From Adlercreutzia mucosicola DSM 19490 (lineage in GTDB: Bacteria; Actinomycetota; Coriobacteriia; Coriobacteriales; Eggerthellaceae): 64,000 bases of DNA. The stretch is taken from the NCBI RefSeq assembly GCF_000422625.1, contig NZ_KE383895.1, positions 366,968-430,967 on the forward strand, given 5' to 3'. Within the stretch, counting starts at the first letter, position 1. Every line of letters starts with the position of its first letter. A program made the position numbers and the translations under genes. The notes below the pieces were generated by a model. It was given only the letters and a program-made list of their open reading frames with translations. It did no database searches and was not told the origin of the DNA. Of the stretch, positions 55,001 to 61,266 are shown one piece after another.

Positions 55001-56339
55001 TGTGGTGTGCGACGGCCTGATGGTGCTGGCGATGCCGGCCGATGAGGCCGACGCGCCGGAGTCGAAGATCCTCGGCCCCGACGGGGTGGAGTGGTCCACC
55101 CTGGGCTCGGTGTCCAGCATGCACAACGACGCCGGCCTGGTGCCCTTCAGCGGGGCCAGCTTCGGCGGCCATGTGTGGATCGACTCCGACAAGGACGGCT
55201 TGCAGGCCGAGGACGACGAGCTGGTCGTGGGCAAGGAATTGGTGCTGGAGCGCCAGTCCACCACCTTCGCCGCGGCCGTGGCGGCCGGCTGGATGAGCCG
55301 CATCACCGACGGCGTGGCGACGAGCGATCTGGATGTGGATGGCGAGCCGCTGCAGACGACCGATCGCTGGCTGAACATCGGCTGGATCGTGGACGACGAT
55401 GTGGCCGACCCCGACGAGCCGGGCGCCGACGGCGACGGCGAGGGCGACGGCGATGAGACGCCGGACGGCGCGGGCGACGGAGAGGGCGACGGCGGCGCGG
55501 GCTCGGGCGATGGCTCGGGCGCGGGCACCGGTGACGCCGGCGATGCCGGGGCCGATATGGGCGCCGACGCCGATGGCGGTGCGGTCGTCTCTTCGGTGGC
55601 TCCGCGGGCCGCGGCAAGCACGGGCAGCGCCGACGCCGACGCCGACGGCGACGATCCGCTGGCGGCCGAGCGCCTGGAGAAGCTGCTGCGTCGCGACATT
55701 CCCGACCCGAAGGCCGGGCTGCCGCGTGCTGAGGACGACGGCATCCTGTCTGAGGGCACCTGGGAGATCGTGGCCACCACCACAACTGACCTGGAGGGCA
55801 ACTACCTGTTCTCCGGGGCGCCCATCGTGGACGAGTACGGGAAGCCCTACGTGTATCGCATTCGCCTGGAGAAACCGGGCGAGGCCGAGTTCGTGCCGCT
55901 GAACGCAGGCAAGGACGACAACCTCGACAACGACGTGGCCCACCTGAACCTGCGGGGCGAGGAGGCGCCGGAGAACATGGCGGTGACCGAGACCCTGCCG
56001 GTGATCAGCGCCCGCGGCTACGCCGACGCCTACGGCCTGGCCTATCACACGGCCGGGGCCTACGGCTGGACCCGCGCCGGCGGTCACGCCATCGATCCGG
56101 GCTACTACGTGGATCCCGATCCGCTGCCCGAGACCGACGGTTGGATCACGCGCATCTTCAACGACTGGCTCACGAAGATCATCCGCGTGCTGCTGCCGCA
56201 GACGGGCGATCCCACCTCGCTGGTGCGCCTGGTACTGGCGGCCGTGGCCGGGTTCGCGGCCATGATGCTCATCCTCTCGCTGCTGCGGCGCCGCGAAGAG
56301 GAGGAAGAGGCCAAACGCTGGGTGGACATCACCATCTAG
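16059..56339 (+). CDS. Giant LPXTG-anchored surface protein (13,426 residues)
   Basis: One uninterrupted 40.3-kb frame encodes a secreted, wall-anchored protein of about 1.4 MDa. It starts with a long n-region and a hydrophobic signal core (residues 45-70), likely cleaved after SYA at 73. Two tandem copies of one module follow (about 149-621 and 751-1223). Then come long beta-rich, Tyr/Asn-rich regions separated by Gly/Asp linkers, and SpaA/CnaB-like folds near 5700-6100. Four InlB-type B repeats lie at about 8362-9072 and about ten SdrD-B-like repeats from 9707 to 13035 onward. A PASTA domain lies at about 12518-12585. The end is LPQTG (13379-13383), a hydrophobic helix and a charged tail, the sortase signal. 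The ATG at 16062 is better spaced from GGAG than 16059. It is probably an adhesin or stalk; the ligand is unknown. Confidence 0.95.
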   Translation: MMENNERKGQYDVTNAARKAAFDTDAHWHTRVPAPPAPVNTFSTKLWVRVLSVCLSLLLAVTMFDATALVSYADELTDEAAPLASTGGTTESTAPDTSWAAALQGQALDEAVLTSLVPAGLIPASDVLPQVTVDSEGVAEEDRVDLTGRVRPHLVMSSVPYSASQGLFLKNARAQASFELGNRGLLLEGGTLAGSKAGDRFVFTMDVPYLYTNDSGDVAATYSQEEWKLRTALANEAAKATSGAPDAAAGEREAREAAADAALSAETVASAPRVALFAEALPEGWSLWQEHAGSYRALTDEDLQAGVSGRLIWRYDANDGKLDAAAALPAFEVGFAGSVPAGTLVPIYYGYEMHSFTARAVEGEEAPLPQYGDAKRAAVGSYQVSNEESDAAATLTVTPQAALMPRTAFADGTGYAVHLVRYEVPADAPAATAIALGAAFPADYAGAGGVTDAVLMAHQADEDGNPLTAEEAAAAAAADDSQDATYVGVPGKGGVLVLDVTGLSEQQIAAINPMKASSLEALGLKPLPYTVTDDSRIQLARTGDDGRIEPGQARQLYVAAPYTEAAVTFVAPKPAEDADAAAAAEAEAAPEQTLPVHAQFDVQLSTAGVGESVVYAECFNTDTVFTETAMGDAFMTDEQVEAAQGEQAEKPQPTLPGLEAPGSALTPGGPRPSDGVGDANEADAPDDDGAEAEADRAETEKAEVPEGYRDADNAPNLLLDAEAGGSLLRSRVRSAAVPFASQLYQLPSDYLDPHLHISGGTAVDGMTNANMIKSQEIIEVTLMPNPTKKTGFLGKHESFIGTAGGMDQVKNAAVKFTLEIPYLYFTDTATVTTTNEKEWREAQTKWPEGKAMYTNNQQRLALYPTTSTINTYDFSKDGGNTWLTSQEMQQYITAGMTGTWTLRYRSTNTQKPYQLPKDPANEKFSVKFVGSVPDNTGATVKLGYSYNTYTDGSNVETRGAQDTVVAPGTKRSDGASNVLEATFIQTNLKWELMNESVVSKPVLWDHYNYAVWKVTVQNISETRESEIDFMNYVFRFDAADGSTAGLRSNDTLTLKYDENTGKDIKDPEAYKVNTNVDVSDSKAKYIGKPKAGGILIYDVSTLSNDQIASLNVDDFSNADDLGLTPLPYGTGGRSGQITLDYTEQDMPYGKHLISHDPAAIAQIKNPDGTEPTEEEREEIIASESDKLVLIIALPYTTNYSQTAGEYANAKWEVLATANFGNRGYDQDGQSLDYQWMKTFTGENAYKSNFTAPSYGASVSKVAIDPDTKVEKATDVEAAMGRMLTYRIKNIKNTGNVPLYGEDEKDATSYGMTLADQLPRGFHLSGIDISVDRSAYSKLTREVPNTSTEEGAPATITQSIADISDWFDLEAGQAALNKDAVMPIQFQVRDASGNLSWRFFNVPVRTELSADGKKYVWHIGSSTDTAAGIAEYLETQGIAAAPSRKYVGSTKPTTEFTGLFRVLFRHIIPAGTYRDTSQMTGFEAFTLPVNIDVSGVMIESLSDGKNNWYTNRTGLTYGKRRYVVDGQSGAYMQGGELYTGNSDEATATFKPLITKPLLTARPVSMYDGSGGVDANLEKEGTWSGGRQTDAKVRPVLVATDNAGWRFRIGNDSASRMAPACFSVGPIPDGINTATITTVNTAGDKGTGTLITPSLVPGATQKTPYFVTDRIRLGSAFFGTYHPEVGPDVFGAEVTDDAGNVTGYTPDYAAQVSQVDLTYYASASNNADIIQQTKTLYKANTGQKLWGVFKPETTKDASGNTVYTGRYVLKVDELGLAAPGDKIYVTNLKIYMTQFSKDKKIVPTDMTDATVEILGTSKEVGSLPLYAQWSTDYANPSGNSNVADVATLTSMYIPIKPTVGTSYGYVDHQGKRLNQTAVPYRWGDLEEETSFFRYTLTNESPYEISDFGLDLMVNGLTQEAESVTDGGTTTAGHTLWRGFLTRNVVVPGFVYGREPLYDEAGNKLYNDDGTPQLAAENSWFYSYGELGSIDVLNQNNATATIMNGEPDGTADSKLAPDVSYDIAVALAEINAQVKAGATTGVVASTTYPNISLDLGAGGATTATLTVRVSDDGEAFDAAGNQTYGLLNDAAGNATDAPLKMVRLRFDRVNSQAKISDVATQFDVPVANTAPVVYLTGRADSHDNKNVTTQAQGFTTTASYGPDMMIGKGKREEQSGNTKINRLASQSTMTFGAFASAIDYTTTKPATSRPNLGTAATATNDGVEVANYADDVNYNFTVKNTGLNRSDDAVVTVNMDDLSTYLGDPVNDVQGFLTKKVTFSEGLFKFGQTVRADNTPANLESSLTDVVFYFRTVQDNGGVKTALAATNRLYGQGAAATTNDGDGKVATDNGEGYHVRLTRDELLALWADAQAADPTATAFDIDLTSHAAFAAYTDCYLERIEVRYSEVDPAKNASAQTMHIGLTGKVNWWYKNGCQQPANSSTPDYSKVCATAKLVQTQKLDKQAQSSARTGHVKVYYPAMELHTYGQYGPTFNAYMNNATYGTTAASDGSGTRTSVPYDRDFKLWANLSNQRNVSTLDLVDVTIDLPLAWETVAQLDGSSKSDYVGFHTTKMTVNAELFATYNKGRVGTIVLKGYGEGDGAKDKEVTWTLSPDDAYLAAAAITPAAGPATRTPSFFHDKTCAGNHSFVTATPQPGTSGGDGTGDGTGDGAGDGSGDGSGDGTGDGEGDSSGSAGDGSGDATPTPTACEYYLNADGDLVITEEMLRAHGIANLKSVKLVGWEDMACDDASTAPANDWDNAQNIVFDGYADHNFDTGIYLNAKTENFLRKLRNPSALFMVGSPVTRIDQSWIYMSKMYFDTMNRSGLYDSNAGNTTAAPTNNRRFSQYTRGSWDTHHEGHSGYTDGEYNFALDVGYKSQVSLLADFRQVNSAYNQGAPGPWACHTEQGPWNSDNFRGRNLTWVGPETYNSGMVMHMTQTVPNGYFDSYYLKIRRDAAPFVDGITVYYSDKKTMYISGEEIKRLLQGTTADADQAGYGSTGQYFRLNLLATEGAGTDRKHVASYGSETTNPGNVDRADYYRDPVDDYSNQSVTGATAGAPDFTVEKIVYDIRINQYQYTDGSLAQNTNRYADGSFVENANEGSALDRPDFGADIYGLSVDREDIADRMALEINGRMYTETSKTGVDTIVDTALEVGGTHSGNDRAGHVAMTRCDTPAKQEKNAYRSAWSYQDYHRSGGYYRHDDCAARMRHLRSYNRIIALTDGNYTEKGITWNDTAYTQLGESTEGRNMTSHGLFGGDTAFNIAMYRYNLYRWDTGWGNPSYSSSVGSRGYYPNDWGVNYVSFADKLMIDDVMPWCQPDDDLSYYGFLTMGLKVQAGVLDHLRTYKDAYIKFTTKKWGANKGVAPYTYDSATEKYFDAAGAWVDADGNLLRTDENGNGAFKVYGELAGAGRTFIMRRDGIYEVAGGAETQVSTQGLDYVTSAAGAGMIKFERDGEETHEYLRTGNPAVLKLDVNEFITSYTMDLGPYSGNGDITAESNGVYKSVDRDDASAVDVRVLGRPYVYKGQKRPGTNTVSDVADARNKARTWSYNFNNMPVDPDQRIYDGTGSKKSPAWRASSSAGYSRQPQDTAYYLGYLIPFSYGSDISRAQWNNGAGTLNIEGNLADYEDDNLTPVVDTYEVRFWNRTDKNIDMDDEYRAAHISTVKLKASWTEGFDNLVTGATPSTLRVQKVYVPSQFVPVGGHARRADWFQAQDFTFTVYHTAGRTNTVTLSWNDMVSLGMVSGSVADAAGIPAFTGAPLTSGNYKGSYVIDLEKYLRASAAVDALQAANPGITAEALYDALNGSAGSGYDFGLNLAGYIEAQKGNKNNGWADQANPTAAEVNDPTFVATAKAAVANLVRPNLVGTYKTLDHTNTLGGANSAWASESTVNLTYAAPYVTSLQFTFTSPLATREKPETMLDSGQYLGEVPETGRSQGNKDAATNFAFAYDGVYADREVGDFRTAEETGTDPVKGHWNYWSTPTFDKQGNEFDGTTMNNHLAVVQPVETRDPNKRKEASTEYDDQRTDVSHRLGALVTDMQRGKKVSLNGADTWIFGYDYDDRSIASPVSFDPASGAGVDIPNGDLYAGDYVEYNLYVGAGDEKIRTDRTYYTGSTATGFETSSLPLQQVNGRFEVPEGQRIVGWEVQKYYDAAQGKWVENNTAAQKQADGSFGAPHNVKADLRAADGTVSVADAPQQTDLSQKDGVEQYDNNRVLTFSVGELNRDADKDNAAASSQIDPGRGVWIRVITQMTDELETAENYGDSVNGAVHSDNPSYQGQALQANFYATVAPLHGFTQYRVYNNNGTADSNDRVSRPFATDTREKGYIAGAHTNAAGGSDNCVQSDASLLKYSYDYRDIFFDGFTQLAAHNYSSVLFHRHATNQVGILPEFYDPAGNGGAGAVNPVSSSNQLANADGNRMRLVVSNIRNTTWHESTMTMTVSFMRAQNNTAEGATGFDANGNPDGVRYFELTEQPTYTATDHSSAFVDGKPPVLDYPSAAAGSTALLPESTNGPDGNLHQLPETVVPADNLTGDGATKATERPALKIEYYVPNWYAPQAPLSRAWLDTRETVTESIMPLATQPITGSNGAWVTYDELAAKYGEDIDSTVDGTLSGEGHTANGNVFRDVTGVRWTYYDVPATAGNASTAFPLDDVSLLGVARYQDTRRDDLTLSNVSGASEQPDSWSPQTQVDVAFTHTDNENTVLDFIDMTKVPTGTATKNANVSAGVSEFTPNNGTTGAPQLTDGDAVAHDTLLTKQDEGKTAGKTIQRRSPVMRFQAQAFQTATQAEAPYNANAAQKTSYIAGEQMWYKNTLANMPKTKNVGKKNLEGELYNPVFYELVPQEYLKQAGDADITAKYLAEHLKVDWYQSATRNPAKADAADKDVYAQRTNGMKLVVEKVEDYTMPDYGGAMIYNNTFNGTNREDGRYFANLNPRATNVSQTTTFTLYKIHWVPEDTAIVESDDVAVAEADKESTDAGEQGGSIVDEDIAYDRPVDDLMPDQTRMEVGDRIELSFDVYASVDNLPQVYMQNKVTGNIGTTGLEPAYFPRVGEYYYRDYVDASYSWTGRINPLRYTTGTDHVYNFAGALQFKTDDVLMDMDYLMLDSAFTGDVAEQTDKWEMFDGSYTYIPGEATSQFHYNGYATTNDNWGYSGNGLNYSSAQLAGSGATDSYSAGYLSDTDIKQANNKQVVRYTPWPQTGTVGGTGGKLPSNVHFLWWHDHNDSAYNNNSDSDTFDATGSSRWAMNTDGGSALATGYRYVRDWYHYVTKARTLGHGAQLADGSGTATEYGTTQNADGETVSNGIVEKRWGSETPLVWSETRLHMQKAWLATSSRFISGATTAMTDTNGNAVATGVANYEAQRKYNSEDTHAGWTPWWNDYSGQRLNENRGVILGQYTTALQYNQDFVSELTAYNYGDRNLDGVEFTYVMPRGVEPILDGTVTEVPKDDTVLDQEEPEYKSTLTVHFTAEDLKTPVVFSVYGVDGRKVGTYQAWPNQDILITSDHVVQNTGSGDGSGDEGDGSGDAGSEGDGSDGDADGDGGDADVDLPGGPSTAKPVTFEEGDYWVVVEKVGTTPEGLPFETKEYEYKTIDENNQVVTNTTLWPPRSFHVVSHDRMVSKNDGEGVTVDLSGVTKEETQKVYSADGTNPTRLSKLVGDAAAGQEVVTLGTTTYIVDEENGKYVAWEGDATNKAVEIATYDSASASSVKASWEFTRIELTSPVWVRLHADGASLNHPAKAEIVDAEGNVAQGTDADGNAVALTDLPVAGGTWTGDDGWVCLGNLPRGHYTVCFTSGPEMDEAVGDGGRGYTQAEPQDFYVVGLGEDSHRFEFTVDHVYTESAVSLTVNARAADHAAEVVLKTENGEVVDPATGQVAPNDGENPLTAAELEQRYKITVPANKELTLASTLPRGAYYVEMLKAPAMDFTYTEMVRVNEGGTEVEKEVERTGTWDFLMPDPSVARQRFESDGHGKAVALTMDCVLDDQPPRLVEGRAVVRIDVTGEEASAADPAASVTYRLASVTMEGEGDDAQATETLLTQNKSLPLGRMAVVDNLQPGTYRLYFMRSSKFIGEGGQELMYVMPTDPVEFTVADGQSCVTLPAVTLTETTAWAEEGDPAAPEGEPSVTGFTAELARALGDGVAEVLNEASASCAGFVSLPTVPLSVKAAPELFDVTEGAAVQPAAAGAAPLTADLAGAGAGVAPTATDEAVPTASERPEPVNGEFFDDATQAEINAAVNAANDEALPAGTGAADEATGADEGAAAEAEPYRADDMVLYADTADEGTAPSEGGVDISAANLDVLAAQIKAGARAYLLKKTTTVGGNYSQDPQLNTEWIDITKLMDIEVLQTPAADTNKGYYAPAAYQDPARAGVAATANTATSTYSSVPVDTAASGVTNQSEAYRDSSQPWVLKVSVKQELGKWFGRAIDGAPANLTDPDVVNATGLTAEEVEAIQAALNDGGYQIKVNIPSHVFGNNESETWYDRVMTRPLDLRSAAKPGQDKLAGQEPSLSSAYYQIFDYDHYEGLNRTRGSANSTWHMQPYGMDYKFTLQRYYRNNGGGNEQQLAGSPNMPAVNGFTVQNNTVRLTDPADRDTVTDVMGTAAANLDFWKRAYKDATDDSGAVLYAQTGTQAVMRKPVVRVWNTISLPDVLTDAVVDGEGTEMAGTVTDGVGKDSANYYLEAETDTRQVNVHVENRFWWDGYARHYANDRDYGGYVINENRWATYSVAGGQMGDLVLPVVTVVLPYGVTPVHRTTRQPYGQWPDTPQEFLYEDWDIAKSEGATRGNPGGVNQNERRAWLEENFTATVTYERVTADETQYPAADINNEEYRFVVRFIPKGNDLNGDPETEQRIRSHEMDTFKFSVAMSTEPEWNEQPAHSEASRATESIRTYVSSAMTGYKALTDDAITAGGIADPYTVGAPARYRGAGTSRDHDQRLDAVSAAYMTAANSNGNWNNVVWRTTDYLSITAYNDVHGSAAYRFQWEYDNVFPGSYASDCWNSHRSHHYHSFQNITRLPYNYYNSGTATNDQVQYTHLLGYFGSYTENSGTKRSGGTLVPLTGATGNKGLNISEFNWRTQYALSEETTKRLNSTATNMTTGQTDTNIADAKTEPFGRRGVDDAGNPTVTQATHIDGGVFAANKMRLKTPTLGSAMEIETAPADRPQDGTVSDSAHSTTGKGASEGAKLTQDGDPFQYDDEVWLAATLKNQSTKDQGANNAASGQQGKEGALQHAKLVFSLYLPQQVTFYDEALLRNLGEDVNGANYEKLLTDYVGDNYSFYIERTYKDRHTDTGVTTGTKTVFDEFTGSAKFPKRSQQQTKYERLTPKQLVEAGWTLRVRVQPDYDADGYVQKDYAKGDVDDLDDLPQSPDVKQRIHGGEVVVFELTPPDDASDLEFVKHPSMLSAFWDNVRADGYVGPGDSITLKVRTRIDNVGDEESALEGLTDADGDALGYAQQLEAIRTWSAEASKAYFATENQDASWLPQATGWSHTFDEAVDVTIVDDADATSQFVKGDIRLTRDDAATIYVVNRDAEGRIVYDAEGNPTFTPILDALGAATTFTFEAGETYLKPTVAVDSVTSLGTDWFNSQSPSYFQWAAGSVLVDDKLSHIDPDTGEVVPDVDYDRDHKDTSGDERQKLVVDENGDAVPGEDGEDQYVSVNRGFPERHLASVSGTFDIRKPSASVRADTGAVRSPTDDSNAIDSTQSGSNDLYVTQAINTGAAVNSFIVDWQVPLWALGSQSSENAPLNSISTPVGRVTPSITSVKSGVWEIPGTYKWEVTNPRTGETYDAGEGIHYYDDKGKEVGAWRVSFKNTKRIDGVTHYRYFIGTGEEDYAVEYETEADGTTKYEKDEAGKLILDDNGNPIPVVKYEGDGKTPIYRYVIAANARRVPVTFDETDPEQTKNLTPEQIAAKKAEAEEAAANRAIEEKLWVFVYVRRNVTDTKTANNGYVEQNANFYQDRENFAKPGTDADRDYFNGEDDTYDYNTADEKNFRWTLVGYARVSDKSNRTFTNLGTGGQVRQVRWVVKACDTAQVNGTTMPVDATGKPIDAAAVTASVNRTRQVVVDDSLAQEVPVPTGFRLAVDADPYTAEVEMPDDVDPTRSNTAWAMQRSFEDGLDIDKSILYRYVERNLGNVSNLDMSQVKRIGPHKLSFFGEEITTRLGCSINHVEPETRTTTDASGAPVTYTVYVCKDCKEEYSEEAYKRWQAEGASGAEKECWTRTMQGNLIIEALTPMRQTGSSMPDSITDNAAMIHGSAFITELPKIQIDRSAQPLYSVAPLSEPADKDAVNLLVDEGTDERIVDAVSEMFTVDSVNYVPAADGDETAAAAAAAPASAAPATLAAAPGAALMGAGAAPVAEGGADPLDGDGDADTVTLAYHANGGTGTPPAAQTVTTGEAVSVAAGTGLSRKDYLFNGWNTAADGSGLAYQPGDSLNVGENITLYAQWKHEPKPIKITFNSNAPRGEITNSEDPSNSLALKENYVVDAMSYQDFALPLNRYARVNYTFAGWNTSQDGLGTWYSDKQVAQFQGDITLYAQWSQGSVSDSVHVNHFATAVPRYDDTKYAEFERARAGFFRSDEKPTIKIDVAQWYFTGTASEGYSWTSKNIKLDPEDSLFMRYEIKLYNISQSQLRMLGYNEDAFPTDTATNPELSALLPRIQNFGPTPATMFDKLPALNATQNARLAQAAEIRKLSEELASMAQGYVPSEWKWNPVDMDPEDIAAGAVPGVDASDTERRAFVTKLEALIAKLEAIDIIGGDQVPTASKETVDNISASVAAQIKALRGFQRATYDEEGNLVTPEHYDITLVKPSDVVTTSATIAAQANSLETQVSDERPYSRVLQYVPYTQMLATDANGKATNPLNVDYQHRPTSATSVDAKPMNTQVPLWSYRLVKFREYEIEEETGYRTEKGPHGETLDRFGNPVEDESVNSTVYFVKNHDAATGTMADVVAANGATITLPECSFTRYGYKFIGWNTVSDGSGTMYQPGDAYQVPDTSAGLFAQWELDEAVQSQVSFDANGGAGEMEAMLYANGSVVVLPFCTFTAPAGYTFDGWNSRADGTGTAYDPDEAFTVPSLSLTLYAQWKAEGAADPASRARAAAQAADAADAADEDAVFALGDGGEIMTLSSDAVRESDGDDEGDKKVYLAGSLTEYDDILFGADGKQPIDDTAAAIRDTSLSGTSNAGGTIRAYGGSTISGADQFSYLYPNSAFTDNVTGSATTNTRRSLVFSFAGANGDRGTLNPGEALIVDFMMQFDENRNATTDSGTALVMQAYADKAGSYEFYDYPFTTLDASGRLQYYTNEMLNSSDSTVNKDSSYRSDLSDGNGNGDSSETLLRIDAPSVGWKENDDVKQDKQVVPHYTDEMFKYRSGTAAVTEGSSYRWWLIDQYAGSSAASALMYKHATFVDRLPEKDDYEASTYDSSGDVYNLRQSQWSGWLKDLDAIKAYYTDTTVDDATQNQVGMYEIRTKDEVDPITGVMNPKQVDVWLGPLKVERNTDGSISKLSPASPADKVLPVDEARAYAKANGYDWGEDEYGEFVTRWVTAYSTTDQMDEKLVDWIHTSSNIEANAGVNASSFAKWSATARMASINMVNLNDLKDYVKAHPTEADELTRSIGMLWTRVVDQKLHLMENSGDVRIAFEMHAPLNLPKFLGSAGSTYKSIDGINMEEATPLQKYLYQTSQWNTFLSMVDYRTGPTGMTYKNKELEQAGVYIDAPEGYGYLGSYVWLDDNWDGLTNDTDGEKTTDFFGNETTYHKGVNGRYMLSNERTVDPETGEVKYTYDGGQDTRALFRDLNHDDVKEDPGINGVKVELLNEYGIPVNRNGEAVVQVKESKNSDKLIWVKANPQTGSALLNVYGGYDLASTNEDIDLGAYVYTTESDYYNNRGHYMFSMLKPGKYRLRFTFPQAYSHYALTTKRIGASEVPVTDKLGTEVGGTQDASAYMQVERKNGIMTATSDVITVDAMEYNADAYEAGSPKTGNEIYDAKMTSYNVGIAMPVTYTGVAFRDDKLAGYEEMEEDPDFGDGNGDGNGDGDGEGEGEGGDNPGDIFGKSATAESVAKLNAMVETGAVGLDGVVGAGDGAAGDAADPNVAAAAEAGIMPLALTPDNAPEVDKAAGEADYFIMVDGKKTLNLDKMVELDGSVDPELIDGVLDWVNVDLDADNPLTSDSDAVTALPVNELRLKNMEVSVQVYNEQDKTWSQAYDADGNRAVVQTDNDLYVRASDNENWQRAFDDAGNKLVAVEDYDTLQWKWEPRVNADGTSVESTGAFTFKLEPGHLYKIVCKDMKNRVLKPSVMNWEDSPLSRPEKNVEDQPEADRGTLANQVAAMWDNDLWLKSGIAETNSFRAEVPTVGGGSNKAVYEDPTKPWLGYKVYDKLALGWIDGTKGFLGNYVWNDVNYNGVQDDVPTDLVKTIGVGQVTVTLEQYYWLPDDADPDNPNGYDPGKPGLDGTGHGRWVLNDLEYKTARTSNAGSYVFKGVSTYVADPNAPKTVREEDKAKYLAGYRVRIDRDNLKLVTRDWGLSLRNTAKNLITGEFDEELDSDANMGAVKVTNPDGTDYLKNGKPVYAYYLNELDSGALTSPGLGGGTLPMTGGHDADVSFDQMIVVAGEVKSPDAEGVVTENVRLVARKKGLFDEGAGYDLGAAQRIEHWDVGLVEVPRSSITGTVWNDENYDGIMDEDEAGLVGETVAVEQYYYKDGTWVRNDRFGDDERTSVRANWKTEVRKNVQGIDETWWLREYTDAAGQKVPVEMKAETDSDGNPLLDAEGNVAEGATYPSGETAEDGKVLVHTDENGVYTFDNLPTAYTDGDGAHYLAAYRVVLVGLHSDKVYDEDDPTKLLYETPWMMTHYHQGDDVLGDSDVRDDQGLRQTTYPVIGREVEGADGAGTTQLRALDGQIILADTVKTGRENSYQPSQIEVNRSDVYQDATGTVLYDYLTARATEVQGGDVGEVAVPRREVNGRVWHDEDYDGVQDFREEDEPVLDGNGDVVEDAEGNPVTQKVKVYDEPGIEGEAVTLSQWYFDPAAADGAGAWVRNEQFCRDGFNMLAAVATDDWAVDETDADALAAALSDDGYVTLTTNGDGEYSFKNLPTAYVSADGKLYLASYRLTLAGLEQQEVVDPATNTVTSKVPWLMTRYHVGDELEADSDLDDTLAGTEASYHLLGREAVADGVAAGVRAQDGQIILAGPKPDSVTVDGAKTTLVTVPEADVVEGGTGSVLFDIMRARKGATEAYNGGDAGQLPVPTRSVSGRVWEDANYDGLQEVTYREETVTDENGDPVKRKVPVYSVDEPGVEGQTITLEQWYYDPARTNPDLPAFMTDYDDSLNLSGKIDAAYENHWFRNEQFGADIYTTLDDAEHPLVSDDWAADAAAADGVLTVKTDADGRYQFDNLPTAYTDDTGKQYLAGYRVKLGMLNDTDEGAWMMTRYHEGDQATALSVDSDLPDNLGISKDYPLIGREEFVADTVEGTDENGNPTTTVTPKRYLGMRQEMLEGQIILADRTDAPRTVTAEQAIAGSDFANNLGAEPLTFDWMSARAYEEGFDTIGGGDAGELPPPTQDIVGIFWNDADNDGVQTIDELTGDPVLYGPADENGARERVVIDYATDGTMKAYRFGEDGLRGDMIKYSEFGADGKLYIYEKDDSGAWVLMKRTVHNGSTTEEVDAIYEPAELGEAYRDGTVYEELVSEDGINNARVTLERYKSVDGVWVEDEEWVVGTDSWDAYRANPANTWNETPTFDASQHVQYTAVQEYSDGTIRAGVYRFEDLPTQTMDPVTGKKIVYGYKVRYTDAGYKQRAWMIAKYQQKDNFTQDSDLINFNANLMSDGEYDVLLNRKDDSSVLGNVHESSASNNDNQDLGLLSLDEALDQKKDAVTRAAATRARMAPGAFAAVLTASVMAAAEVAAPRDATATLDQYDLAAGSDRAYNDAALLKQPTSTIEGVLFQDENYNGKLDGTPARGEKRLEGKTVYLHAWGLKLVADGSAECQCTTPAQPGDGQLPASAGAIAATNVDGGPVEINGATYHWEWVAEKDGTISTVTDGEGRFAFDDLPSATREVVNEDAYLGDAFKPWYMLGYTLEVEGSAADDGVLGLPVTRLLTDTVVDGEVVEAPQTASKVHRPSDVTALNDRVANNAGYTTGRYAITLNEVNKQTDDVTVLDGRLVLADAATTEADAVGATDPAYYVNANGMAFDLSTTRDVDCMNGGFGPFGQASISGVAWDDANYDGIRNYKTSLDVPEGEGDEGDGQGDGADGSAAAPAAAAADGADEPATQAGDGAGGGSGDAGEGDGPGSVVPLEDPLVGETVYVTQEYYDPTVPNAAGGVGRWVPNPAFGDNRDKPQVGNLTATDRSVTVRYVTANTQYSIDGGATWFTDEEDPTVDNATVFPWPADNTGRFSDGMALAGGATLSIKPLTEYGVICRQQASDGTWSVSDPFYVCTRGQSRLDAVAFADGGLEASSSTITFTEKENWWLETAGWEDADARNGWEYAAIPAGSATVPANTAWVRPDGTGVVTLGNLAPRTAYQVVARIRAYDEFDLPVVKGQTVAAAAAALRAQGLVVDEDAVREEYHDTVKKGLVIGTDPVAGTSMRPGMTVTLVVSLGVKEPEPEPEPEPEPNPAPEPEPGPDPDQPETPDPDGPETVSVVAFGAGAALMHQAGLPLFAAEAFGGVSLYAMGEHDQFGLAENYALTTVPSVLGESENYEPTNGSGPQDSVKPAPPGARAVETDHEGIYRFNNLQCYVQKGADGKLVGYNDRGATDEVLQTRYTVYMAELNNGYVMSRYHVGGGLDSDLTRDEETGALVLHKAMTYASGATINDGHVYASRETLNGGVTAFGSQYDDEREKVLFDVPAPLGHRLDAGAKAPNLNTIAGIVWRDNNNGVRESGERGVAGATVRLTRYWYDVDNGLWVYDKDFNERIPTEDETPSLQVTGPDGRYSFEDLPATDEIVVRNASIEVIYGYRVHVTEIPTGFSVAPLNRGADTELDSDLDERNTRMVPEGDVVCDGLMVLAMPADEADAPESKILGPDGVEWSTLGSVSSMHNDAGLVPFSGASFGGHVWIDSDKDGLQAEDDELVVGKELVLERQSTTFAAAVAAGWMSRITDGVATSDLDVDGEPLQTTDRWLNIGWIVDDDVADPDEPGADGDGEGDGDETPDGAGDGEGDGGAGSGDGSGAGTGDAGDAGADMGADADGGAVVSSVAPRAAASTGSADADADGDDPLAAERLEKLLRRDIPDPKAGLPRAEDDGILSEGTWEIVATTTTDLEGNYLFSGAPIVDEYGKPYVYRIRLEKPGEAEFVPLNAGKDDNLDNDVAHLNLRGEEAPENMAVTETLPVISARGYADAYGLAYHTAGAYGWTRAGGHAIDPGYYVDPDPLPETDGWITRIFNDWLTKIIRVLLPQTGDPTSLVRLVLAAVAGFAAMMLILSLLRRREEEEEAKRWVDITI
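16503..19728 (+). repeat. Tandem duplicated N-terminal module of the giant protein
   Basis: Module A1 (about 16503-17922) and module A2 (about 18309-19728) align along their length at protein level. Examples are FTMDVPYLY against [18 protein letters not shown] against [29 protein letters not shown] against [20 protein letters not shown], and LGLKPLPY against LGLTPLPY. They are diverged, so the duplication is old. An Asp/Glu/Ala-rich linker joins them. Confidence 0.85.
17071..17114 (+). repeat. Two adjacent perfect palindromes inside the giant gene
   Basis: GCGTACCTGCAGGTACGC (17071-17088) is an 18-base perfect palindrome. Sharing its last base, CTCGTACCCATA (17088-17099) and TATGGGTACGAG (17103-17114) form a second perfect hairpin with a 3-base loop. 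The reading frame continues through both, encoding [14 protein letters not shown], using an ATA isoleucine codon that is rare in this gene. Confidence 0.9.
24003..24150 (+). repeat. Gly/Asp-rich linker 1 of the giant protein
   Basis: Repeated GDGTGDG and GDGSGDG units at about residues 2649-2697 form a flexible acidic linker between globular regions. Similar linkers lie at 32563-32685, 46086-46167, 52719-52880 and 55430-55565. They could bind calcium weakly, but no regular calcium-binding repeat was recognised. Confidence 0.85.
32563..32685 (+). repeat. Gly/Asp-rich linker 2 of the giant protein
   Basis: [20 protein letters not shown] and similar units lie at about residues 5502-5543. They separate the Tyr/Asn-rich beta region from the SpaA/CnaB-like stretch that starts near 33180. 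Confidence 0.8.
41142..43275 (+). repeat. Four InlB-type B repeats (Listeria-Bacteroides repeat)
   Basis: Units at about 41142-41363, 41385-41637, 42850-43036 and 43059-43275 each end with a GWN-ADGSG-like turn, a Y-P-D strand and LYAQW or FAQW, the hallmark of this repeat (for example [18 protein letters not shown]). About 1.2 kb of unrelated coding sequence separates the second and third, so the array was split or built by insertion. Confidence 0.9.
45177..55400 (+). repeat. About ten SdrD-B-like repeats, including large tandem modules
   Basis: Strand-turn motifs of the form GxVWxDxNYDGxxD begin at about 45177, 47178, 48003, 48891, 49758, 50691, 51819, 52644, 54606 and 55161. Examples are [31 protein letters not shown] and [14 protein letters not shown]. 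Units starting at 48003, 48891 and 49758 are long tandem modules of about 290-310 residues. They share [27 protein letters not shown] and a GGD linker to the next unit. In staphylococcal Sdr proteins such B domains bind calcium and stiffen the stalk. Confidence 0.88.
53610..53815 (+). other. PASTA domain within the giant protein, followed by a Pro-Glu tract
   Basis: [20 protein letters not shown], then GLVVDEDAV and [20 protein letters not shown], matches a single PASTA domain at about residues 12518-12585. PASTA domains bind peptidoglycan fragments or beta-lactams in kinases and penicillin-binding proteins. [10 protein letters not shown]-type tract (53815-53920), a wall-spanning style linker, follows directly. 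Confidence 0.8.
56193..56336 (+). other. LPQTG cell-wall sorting signal of the giant protein
   Basis: LPQTG is followed by DPTSLV, a hydrophobic segment ([20 protein letters not shown]) and a charged tail [12 protein letters not shown]. This is the tripartite signal cut by sortase A-type enzymes, which link the Thr to peptidoglycan. No sortase gene is in the window. The tail is longer and more acidic than usual. Confidence 0.93.
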
Positions 56340-56344
56340 TCGCC

Positions 56345-56376
56345 AGGAGGGGAGGCGCGCGCCTCCCCTCCTCGTT
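56345..56376 (+). terminator. Rho-independent terminator of the giant gene
   Basis: A 28-base perfect palindrome (56345-56372) whose left half is AGGAGGGGAGGCGC, followed by CGTTTTCT, starts five bases after the stop codon. Confidence 0.92.
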
Positions 56377-56383
56377 TTCTGCG

Positions 56384-56411
56384 TTGGAGACGCGGGGCTG
56401 GCGGATACAAT
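56384..56411 (+). promoter_or_regulatory. Promoter of the acetyltransferase gene
   Basis: TTGGAG (56384-56389) and TACAAT (56406-56411) are 16 bases apart. Predicted transcription begins at about 56418, which is itself a GTG in frame with the gene. Confidence 0.65.
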
Positions 56412-56447
56412 GGGGTTGTGAGAGACGCAAGTGAGAAGGGGTATGCC

Positions 56448-56957
56448 GTGAGCGTGCTGGACAAGATTTCGGTGAAGATGACGCGGCCCTATCGGGAGGA
56501 AGATCTGCCGGCCATGGTGGACATTTGGAACGCCGTGGTGACTGCCGGTCGGGCGTTTCCCCAGGAAGACCTGCTTGATGTGGATACGGCTCGGGAGTTT
56601 TTCGCCGCGCAGTCGCACACGGCCGTGGCCACCTTAGCGGGTCGTATCGTGGGGCTCTACATCCTGCATCCCAATAACGTGGGGCGCTGCGGGCATGTGG
56701 CTAACGCTAGCTACGCCGTGGCTGAGCGTCTGCGGGGCCACGGCCTGGGCCAGCTGCTGGTGGAAGACTCGCTGCGCCAAGCGGCCAAGCTGGGTTTCCG
56801 CGGTTTGCAATTCAACGCCGTGGTAGCGAGCAACGCGGGCGCCGTGGCCCTCTACGAGAAGCTCGGCTTCGGTCGCGTCGGCACCGTCCCGGGTGGCTTC
56901 CGTAATGTGGAGGGCGTCTACGAGGACATCCATCTGTACTACCGCCCCGTAGAATAG
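56448..56957 (+). CDS. GNAT-family N-acetyltransferase
   Basis: This protein of about 169 residues has the GNAT fold, which transfers an acetyl group from acetyl-CoA to an amine. The domain starts at MTRPYREEDLPAMVDIWNAV. The acetyl-CoA loop is RLRGHGLGQLLVEDSL. The C-terminal part (FNAVVASNAGAVALYEKLGF) is typical. The GTG at 56448 has AGAAGGGG about seven bases upstream. The in-frame GTG at 56418 coincides with the predicted transcription start and would give a leaderless message with ten more residues. The gene is transcribed from its own promoter after the giant gene's terminator. The substrate cannot be told from sequence. Confidence 0.92.
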   Translation: MSVLDKISVKMTRPYREEDLPAMVDIWNAVVTAGRAFPQEDLLDVDTAREFFAAQSHTAVATLAGRIVGLYILHPNNVGRCGHVANASYAVAERLRGHGLGQLLVEDSLRQAAKLGFRGLQFNAVVASNAGAVALYEKLGFGRVGTVPGGFRNVEGVYEDIHLYYRPVE

Positions 56958-57062
56958 GGCGCGTAGGGCGCGTTGCGCGGCCACTCGTGCCCCATGGGCG
57001 AGGCAACGCCGGGTTCGAGCCCTCAGGGACGCTGCGCGGACGCCGCAGGCCCGAGCCCCGAG

Positions 57063-57194
57063 GGCGCCACGGGTGCGGCGGTCACGGTCGCGCCACGGGT
57101 GCGGGGCGCCCGCCCGAGGCCGCCGCTGGCCACGCGCCTATGGCAGGCGGCCGGCGCATCGGGCGAGGCGGTCACAGCGGCGCCACGGGTGCGG
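57063..57194. repeat. Direct repeats of GCGCCACGGGTGCGG
   Basis: Three copies lie at about 57064, 57090 and 57180, two of them followed or preceded by GGCGGTCAC. They are non-coding, GC-rich and of no known role. Confidence 0.7.
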
Positions 57195-57252
57195 CGGCGC
57201 CTGAGGCATTATCCGCATCAACATGTCAGGTTCTCTTGATTCTATTCAGTCC

Positions 57253-57262
57253 GGGGGGGGGG
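57253..57262. repeat. Homopolymer of ten G
   Basis: A G10 tract lies 14 bases before inverted-repeat copy 2. Such tracts change length by slippage. They can also mark assembly or base-calling errors. Confidence 0.85.
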
Positions 57263-57275
57263 CTTCTTCGGCATG

Positions 57276-57445
57276 TTTTGTGCAACAAACTCCGATAGGA
57301 AGACACCAGGAAAGCCACTGCGGCGGCGAGGCGCCCTCGCAGTTGGCAAAACCCCTGGTCAGTTTCTTCTCTTCGCGGGAATTCCCCCGAGTGGCCCGCC
57401 TTCCTCTTCGAAGAATGTCTACATATCGAAGTTTGTTGCGCAAAT
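57276..57445. repeat. Long-arm inverted-repeat element, copy 2 (170 bp)
   Basis: The left arm 57276-57306 and right arm 57415-57445 match the arms of the element at 2781-2928 with a few substitutions (left core CAACAAACTCCGATAGGAAG). The interior of 108 bases is unrelated to the other copies. It lies upstream of the nuclease-fold gene. Confidence 0.85.
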
Positions 57446-57704
57446 CGGAGGTTTTCGGAAACCAGATGCGAGTCCAAGTTGCCATACGGTGGGGCGTCCT
57501 GCGCCAAGGACGGCGCTTGTTGAAGAAGCTTGCGAGCAACGACGCTCCCAACGGTGGCCTTGGCATGCTGGATGGGGCCGCGCCGGCGCCCGTCGGCTGT
57601 TTCGCTTTCTGGCTGAGCGGAAAGTCCCTGATGGGCAGCGGTATTGTTCGGCAATCGGGTCATGAATAGAGGTTCGTTGGTTCCTTCAGGCCAAGAGGCC
57701 TGTC

Positions 57705-58790
57705 GTGGGTCGCATCCTTTATGCTGCCCTCATGAATGTGTATCCCAGTCATAGGTTCGGACTCGCGCTTTGGAGAAAGTGGTCGGCGAGCCACCCGGTT
57801 TCGCTCCGTGATTTTCACGAGTCAGGGCAGCGCGGCAAGCTTGATTTGCCCGCGCAACTGCTGCCATCGTCGTCGCGGATGAGGGCGTGCGCGTCTACTC
57901 GGGATGAGATTGCCCGGGCTCTGCACGGCCTGCCATGGGACATGAGCGAGTTTTGCGGCCAGGGGGCCGACGCGCCCTCGGCGCCGCTCGAAATTCTTGT
58001 GGGGAAGAGGCCCGGCACGCGGTCGACGGCGCGCATTCGCCGCCATCGGTGCCAGCTGAATCTTCCCCGCGGGGCGTTTCTCGAGATAGCGCCTGGTGTG
58101 TGGCTGTCGTCTCCCGAGTTGATTTTCGCTCAGATGGCCGGCAGTCTGGAGTTCGGGGAATTACTCGCCTTGGGATATGAATTGTGCGGCAGTTATCCCG
58201 TCACCCGTGGGGACGGTGTGCTCGTTCGTCGCCCCTTGACGACACCCGAGCGGTTGGTGGCGTTTCTTGGCCAGCTTGAAGATGCGCGACCGGTAAAGCT
58301 GGCGCGTTCAGCGGCGTTGCAGGTAAGGCGAAAGTCCGCGTCGGTTATGGAGACGGAAGTCGCCATCGTTTCTCTGACATCGCGACGGCGAGGAGGATTG
58401 GGATTGCCGGAGGGGCAGTTGAACGAGCCGCTGCGCCTAAGCGAGAAGGGCCGGCGCATTGCGCGCCAGAAAAGGATCGTGGGCGATTTGTGCTGGTGGG
58501 AGCGACGCGTAGTGGTCGAATACGACGGTCGCGCCAGCCATAGCGAAGAGGGATCGCGTATTCGCGACTCTCGGCGGCGCGATGCCTTGCAAGTCGAGGG
58601 CGTTGATGTGACGACGGTGACAGGGGCCCAGTTCGCCAATGTCTACGAGTTCTCCGAGCTCATGGCGGCTGTTTCCAAGAAGGTGGGGAAGCGCTTTCGC
58701 GGTTGGGCGCCCGGTCAGATTGAGCGGCACATGAAACTGCGTCGCGAGGTGCGCAAATTTCACAACGAGAACTTCGGGGGAGATTTCTGA
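57705..58790 (+). CDS. Protein with a C-terminal DUF559/Vsr-like nuclease-fold domain
   Basis: This protein has 361 residues if it starts at the GTG at 57705, which follows AGAGG; an ATG at 57732 is the alternative. The N-terminal two thirds resembles the winged-helix plus linker layout seen in AbiEi-like proteins, with LPRGAFLEIAPGVWLSSPEL near residue 125. The C-terminal part has VVVEYDGRASH (Asp and Glu-type residues of a PD-(D/E)xK core) and RRRDALQVEGVDVTTVTGAQ, typical of DUF559/Vsr-like endonuclease folds. Catalysis is not proven. Its base composition is less GC-rich than its neighbours. It lies between two copies of the inverted-repeat element, which suggests that it may have arrived as a unit. 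No toxin partner is adjacent. Confidence 0.78.
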   Translation: MGRILYAALMNVYPSHRFGLALWRKWSASHPVSLRDFHESGQRGKLDLPAQLLPSSSRMRACASTRDEIARALHGLPWDMSEFCGQGADAPSAPLEILVGKRPGTRSTARIRRHRCQLNLPRGAFLEIAPGVWLSSPELIFAQMAGSLEFGELLALGYELCGSYPVTRGDGVLVRRPLTTPERLVAFLGQLEDARPVKLARSAALQVRRKSASVMETEVAIVSLTSRRRGGLGLPEGQLNEPLRLSEKGRRIARQKRIVGDLCWWERRVVVEYDGRASHSEEGSRIRDSRRRDALQVEGVDVTTVTGAQFANVYEFSELMAAVSKKVGKRFRGWAPGQIERHMKLRREVRKFHNENFGGDF

Positions 58791-58839
58791 CGCCGGGCGA
58801 GGAGGGACTTTTGCGTTCTCGTTTGCGAAAGACGCCGTT

Positions 58840-59007
58840 TTGCGCAACAAACGCTGATAAGTAGACATGCGGAAGGGGAATTAGCGGTGCGCAGAAGGGC
58901 CAGCGCGGTGCGACTCGGCTCTGAACAGGGGTTTTGTCGGATACGAATTTTCATTGCTCCGGGAATGGCGGTCGCAGTGTCTACCTATCGGAGTTTGTTG
59001 CACGGAA
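58840..59007. repeat. Long-arm inverted-repeat element, copy 3 (168 bp)
   Basis: The left arm 58840-58870 (core CAACAAACGCTGATAAGTAG) and right arm 58977-59007 match the other two elements. The interior differs again. It begins 50 bases after the nuclease-fold gene stop. Confidence 0.85.
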
Positions 59008-59081
59008 GGTCTGGGTGAGGAAGGGGAGGGAGGCGTTTGGATGTCGTGGTCGTGTACTGGGGGCTCGGGGAAGAATCAAGA

Positions 59082-59163
59082 GCCGGGGGCCGGAGGCCGG
59101 GGGCCCGGGACCAGGGACCGGGGTCCGGGGGCCAAGAGACGAGGGCCAGGGGCCGGGGCCTGG
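59082..59163 (+). repeat. G-rich low-complexity tract, potential G-quadruplex
   Basis: Irregular repeats of GGGGGCC, GGGACC and GGGGTCC give at least five runs of three or more G with 3-4-base loops (59099-59131), a canonical quadruplex pattern on the plus strand. Confidence 0.75.
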
Positions 59164-59248
59164 TGCTTATCGTGGACGTTATGGCATCGCGTGCGAGGGG
59201 ACTTGTCGCGTGCGAGGGTCGAGCGGGTGACATGGCTTGTCTGCGGGC

Positions 59249-59278
59249 ATAAGAAAAGCGGCCCCTTGGGAGCCGCTT
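59249..59278 (-). terminator. Terminator of tRNA-Leu
   Basis: On the minus strand AAGCGGC pairs with GCCGCTT around a 9-base loop that can pair further, followed by TTCTTATG. It lies ten bases after the tRNA end. Confidence 0.8.
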
Positions 59279-59287
59279 GCTGTTTCG

Positions 59288-59371
59288 TGGTGCCCGGGGC
59301 GGGATTTGAACCCGCACACCTTTCGGCAACGGTTTTTGAGACCGTCGTGTCTGCCGTTCCACCACCCGGGC
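59288..59371 (-). tRNA. tRNA-Leu(CAA)
   Basis: This 84-base class II tRNA has the acceptor GCCCGGG paired with CCCGGGC, discriminator A and an encoded CCA. The anticodon stem ACGGT/ACCGT carries the loop CTCAAAA, so the anticodon is CAA (reads TTG). The long variable arm (TGCCGAAAGGTGTG) and the T-loop TTCAAAT fit leucine. Confidence 0.96.
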
Positions 59372-59387
59372 GTATGCGCATCTACGC

Positions 59388-59416
59388 AGTATAGCGGAAA
59401 CGCGGTGCGCCGTCGA
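59388..59416 (-). promoter_or_regulatory. Promoter of tRNA-Leu
   Basis: On the minus strand TCGACG (59411-59416) and TATACT (59388-59393) are 17 bases apart, just upstream of the tRNA. The -35 box is weak; the -10 box is good. Confidence 0.6.
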
Positions 59417-59597
59417 GAAGAAACCGTCGAAGGCCCGCATGCCGGCGCCACGCGGGGTGGGGTTGGCTCGGCCACAGTGGTCTTCGACGCTGGATCGGCT
59501 GTGGCAGTCGCGGCTCACAGGCGCGAGGAAGTGCCGGGGCGGTCGTGGCGTTGACACGGTGCGCCGTCGCACGGTGCCAACGTGTGAGCGAGGTCCG

Positions 59598-61052
59598 CTA
59601 GGCTAATCCGCACCACAGCATGATCTTCGGCACGTAGCCCATGATGAAGATGATGATAATGAGCGTCGGCAGGCCGAAGGCAAGCCATCCGCGGGCCCAG
59701 CGGGGGAACTTCGCGCCCGTGCCCGTGTCGGCCTCGGCCAGGAAGTTCTTCCAGCCCCATCCCTTGCGGGACACGCAGAACACCACGTACAGGAGGCTGC
59801 CCAAAGGCAGCAGATTGTTCGACACGATGAAGTCCTCGATGGACTGGATGTCGCCGATGCCCGGCACGGTGACGCCGGCCAGCACGTTGAAGCCCAGCGC
59901 GCAGGGCAGGCTGAGCACGGTGACGAGGATGGCCGTGCGCTTGATGGCGTCGCGGCGGGAGAGGTCCCATTTCTCCATGGTGAAGGTGATGAGGTTCTCG
60001 AACACGGCGATGATGGTGGACAAGGCCGCGAAGCTCATGAACACGAAGAACAGGGTGCCCCACAGCTGGCCCAAGGGCATCTGGTTGAACACGTTGGGCA
60101 GGGTGACGAACACGAGCGAGGGGCCCTGGTCGGGGGCCACGGCGAAGGCGAAGCAGGCGGGGAAGATAATGAGGCCGGCGAGAATGGCTACGAGCGTGTC
60201 CAGGCCGCAGATACGCAGGGCCTCGCCGGTGAGCGAGTTCTGCTTGCCGATGCGGCTGCCGAAGACCTCCATGGCCGAGATGCCGAGCGACAGCGTGAAG
60301 AACGCCTGGCCCATGGCGGCGTACACGGCCTCGCCGAAGCCGCCGATGCCGCCGGCGAACATGCGCCCGAAGTCGGGGACGAGGTAGAAGGCCAGACCCT
60401 CGGCGGCGCCGGGCAGGGTGACCGAGCGGACGACCAGCAGGCCCATGACGCCGAGCAGGCAGATCATCATGATCTTGGTGATGCGCTCCACGCCCTTCTG
60501 CAGGCCGAAGCTGCATACGAAAAAGCCGATGACGATGACGGCGAGCATCCAGCCCACCATCTCGGAGGGGTTCGCCAGCATGGCGCCGAACACGCCGCCG
60601 ACGCCCTCGGGGTCCAGCCCGTCGAAGGTGCCCGTGGCCATCTTGGCGGTGTAGGCGAGCATCCAGCCGCACACGGTGGTGTAGAACATCATGAGCAGCA
60701 TGCAGCCGATGTAGGCCCACCAGCTGAACCAGTGCCAGCGGCGCGAGGGCTGCAGCTTGTCGAAGGCCAGGGCCGCCGAGCGCTGGGAGGCGCGGCCCAC
60801 GGCGAACTCCATCACCATGACCGGCAGGCCTAAGACAACGAGGAAGACCAGGTACAGCAGGATGAATGCCGCGCCGCCGTACTCGCCGGCGATGTAGGGG
60901 AAGCGCCACACGTTGCCGAGGCCAATGGCGCAGCCGGCCGAGATGAGGATGAAGCCGAGGCGGCTGGCGAAGTGCTCGCGGTCGCCGCCGATGGGGGCGG
61001 ATGAGGTGGCGTTGGGGGCCACCGTGGGGGTGGAAGCGGGTTCGGTTGCCAT
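59598..61052 (-). CDS. NSS-family sodium-dependent transporter
   Basis: This 484-residue membrane protein belongs to the neurotransmitter:sodium symporter family (LeuT/MhsT type), which imports amino acids or similar solutes with Na+. The first membrane helix carries AGCAIGLGNVWRFPYIAGEY, with the unwound GNVWRFP motif that binds Na+ and substrate. About eleven to twelve membrane segments follow, fitting bacterial members that lack the twelfth helix. The N-terminal 30 residues are polar. The ATG at 61052 follows AGGAG; a much longer upstream frame has no family similarity. It is divergent from the Mbeg1-like gene. The substrate is unknown; amino acids are the usual cargo. Confidence 0.95.
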   Translation of the reverse strand: MATEPASTPTVAPNATSSAPIGGDREHFASRLGFILISAGCAIGLGNVWRFPYIAGEYGGAAFILLYLVFLVVLGLPVMVMEFAVGRASQRSAALAFDKLQPSRRWHWFSWWAYIGCMLLMMFYTTVCGWMLAYTAKMATGTFDGLDPEGVGGVFGAMLANPSEMVGWMLAVIVIGFFVCSFGLQKGVERITKIMMICLLGVMGLLVVRSVTLPGAAEGLAFYLVPDFGRMFAGGIGGFGEAVYAAMGQAFFTLSLGISAMEVFGSRIGKQNSLTGEALRICGLDTLVAILAGLIIFPACFAFAVAPDQGPSLVFVTLPNVFNQMPLGQLWGTLFFVFMSFAALSTIIAVFENLITFTMEKWDLSRRDAIKRTAILVTVLSLPCALGFNVLAGVTVPGIGDIQSIEDFIVSNNLLPLGSLLYVVFCVSRKGWGWKNFLAEADTGTGAKFPRWARGWLAFGLPTLIIIIFIMGYVPKIMLWCGLA

Positions 61053-61253
61053 GGGAAACTCTCCTGGGTGGGTGGGGCAGCGGATGCTGCGGTGGTTCTG
61101 CGCTCTCTCTTGGCGCGTTTGTATGAAATTGCAGGGGCTATTGTAGCGGAAGGCACGCGGGCGATCGGCACTTTTCGCGGTCAAAGGCGGGAACGTAGGC
61201 AACGGCTTTGTGTCTGGCGGGTGGAAGGCGCCGCGGGTGGCCGCGCGGTGCGG

Positions 61254-61266
61254 CATAATGCAACCA
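61254..61266 (+). promoter_or_regulatory. Candidate -10 box giving a leaderless message
   Basis: CATAAT (61254-61259) is followed by six bases and then the start ATG at 61266, so transcription would begin at or very near the A of the start codon. There is no ribosome binding site and no clear -35 box. Confidence 0.45.

Larger units (their letters stand above)
56958..57704. other. 747-base non-coding region after the acetyltransferase gene
   Basis: No convincing gene is present. It holds three copies of GCGCCACGGGTGCGG (57063-57194), a run of ten G (57253-57262), the second inverted-repeat element (57276-57445) and about 260 bases of featureless sequence. A 148-codon frame covering 57223-57669 spans the inverted-repeat element and is considered spurious. 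A short palindrome AGGCCAAGAGGCCT (57689-57702) lies immediately before the next start codon. Confidence 0.55.
58791..59287. other. Non-coding region between the nuclease-fold gene and tRNA-Leu
   Basis: It contains the third inverted-repeat element (58840-59007), a G-rich low-complexity stretch (59082-59163) and the terminator of tRNA-Leu. No gene with a ribosome binding site was found. Confidence 0.55.

Noticed and set aside
57009-57028. GGGTTCGAGCCC resembling a tRNA T-arm
   Set aside because: No acceptor, anticodon or D-arm can be folded around it.
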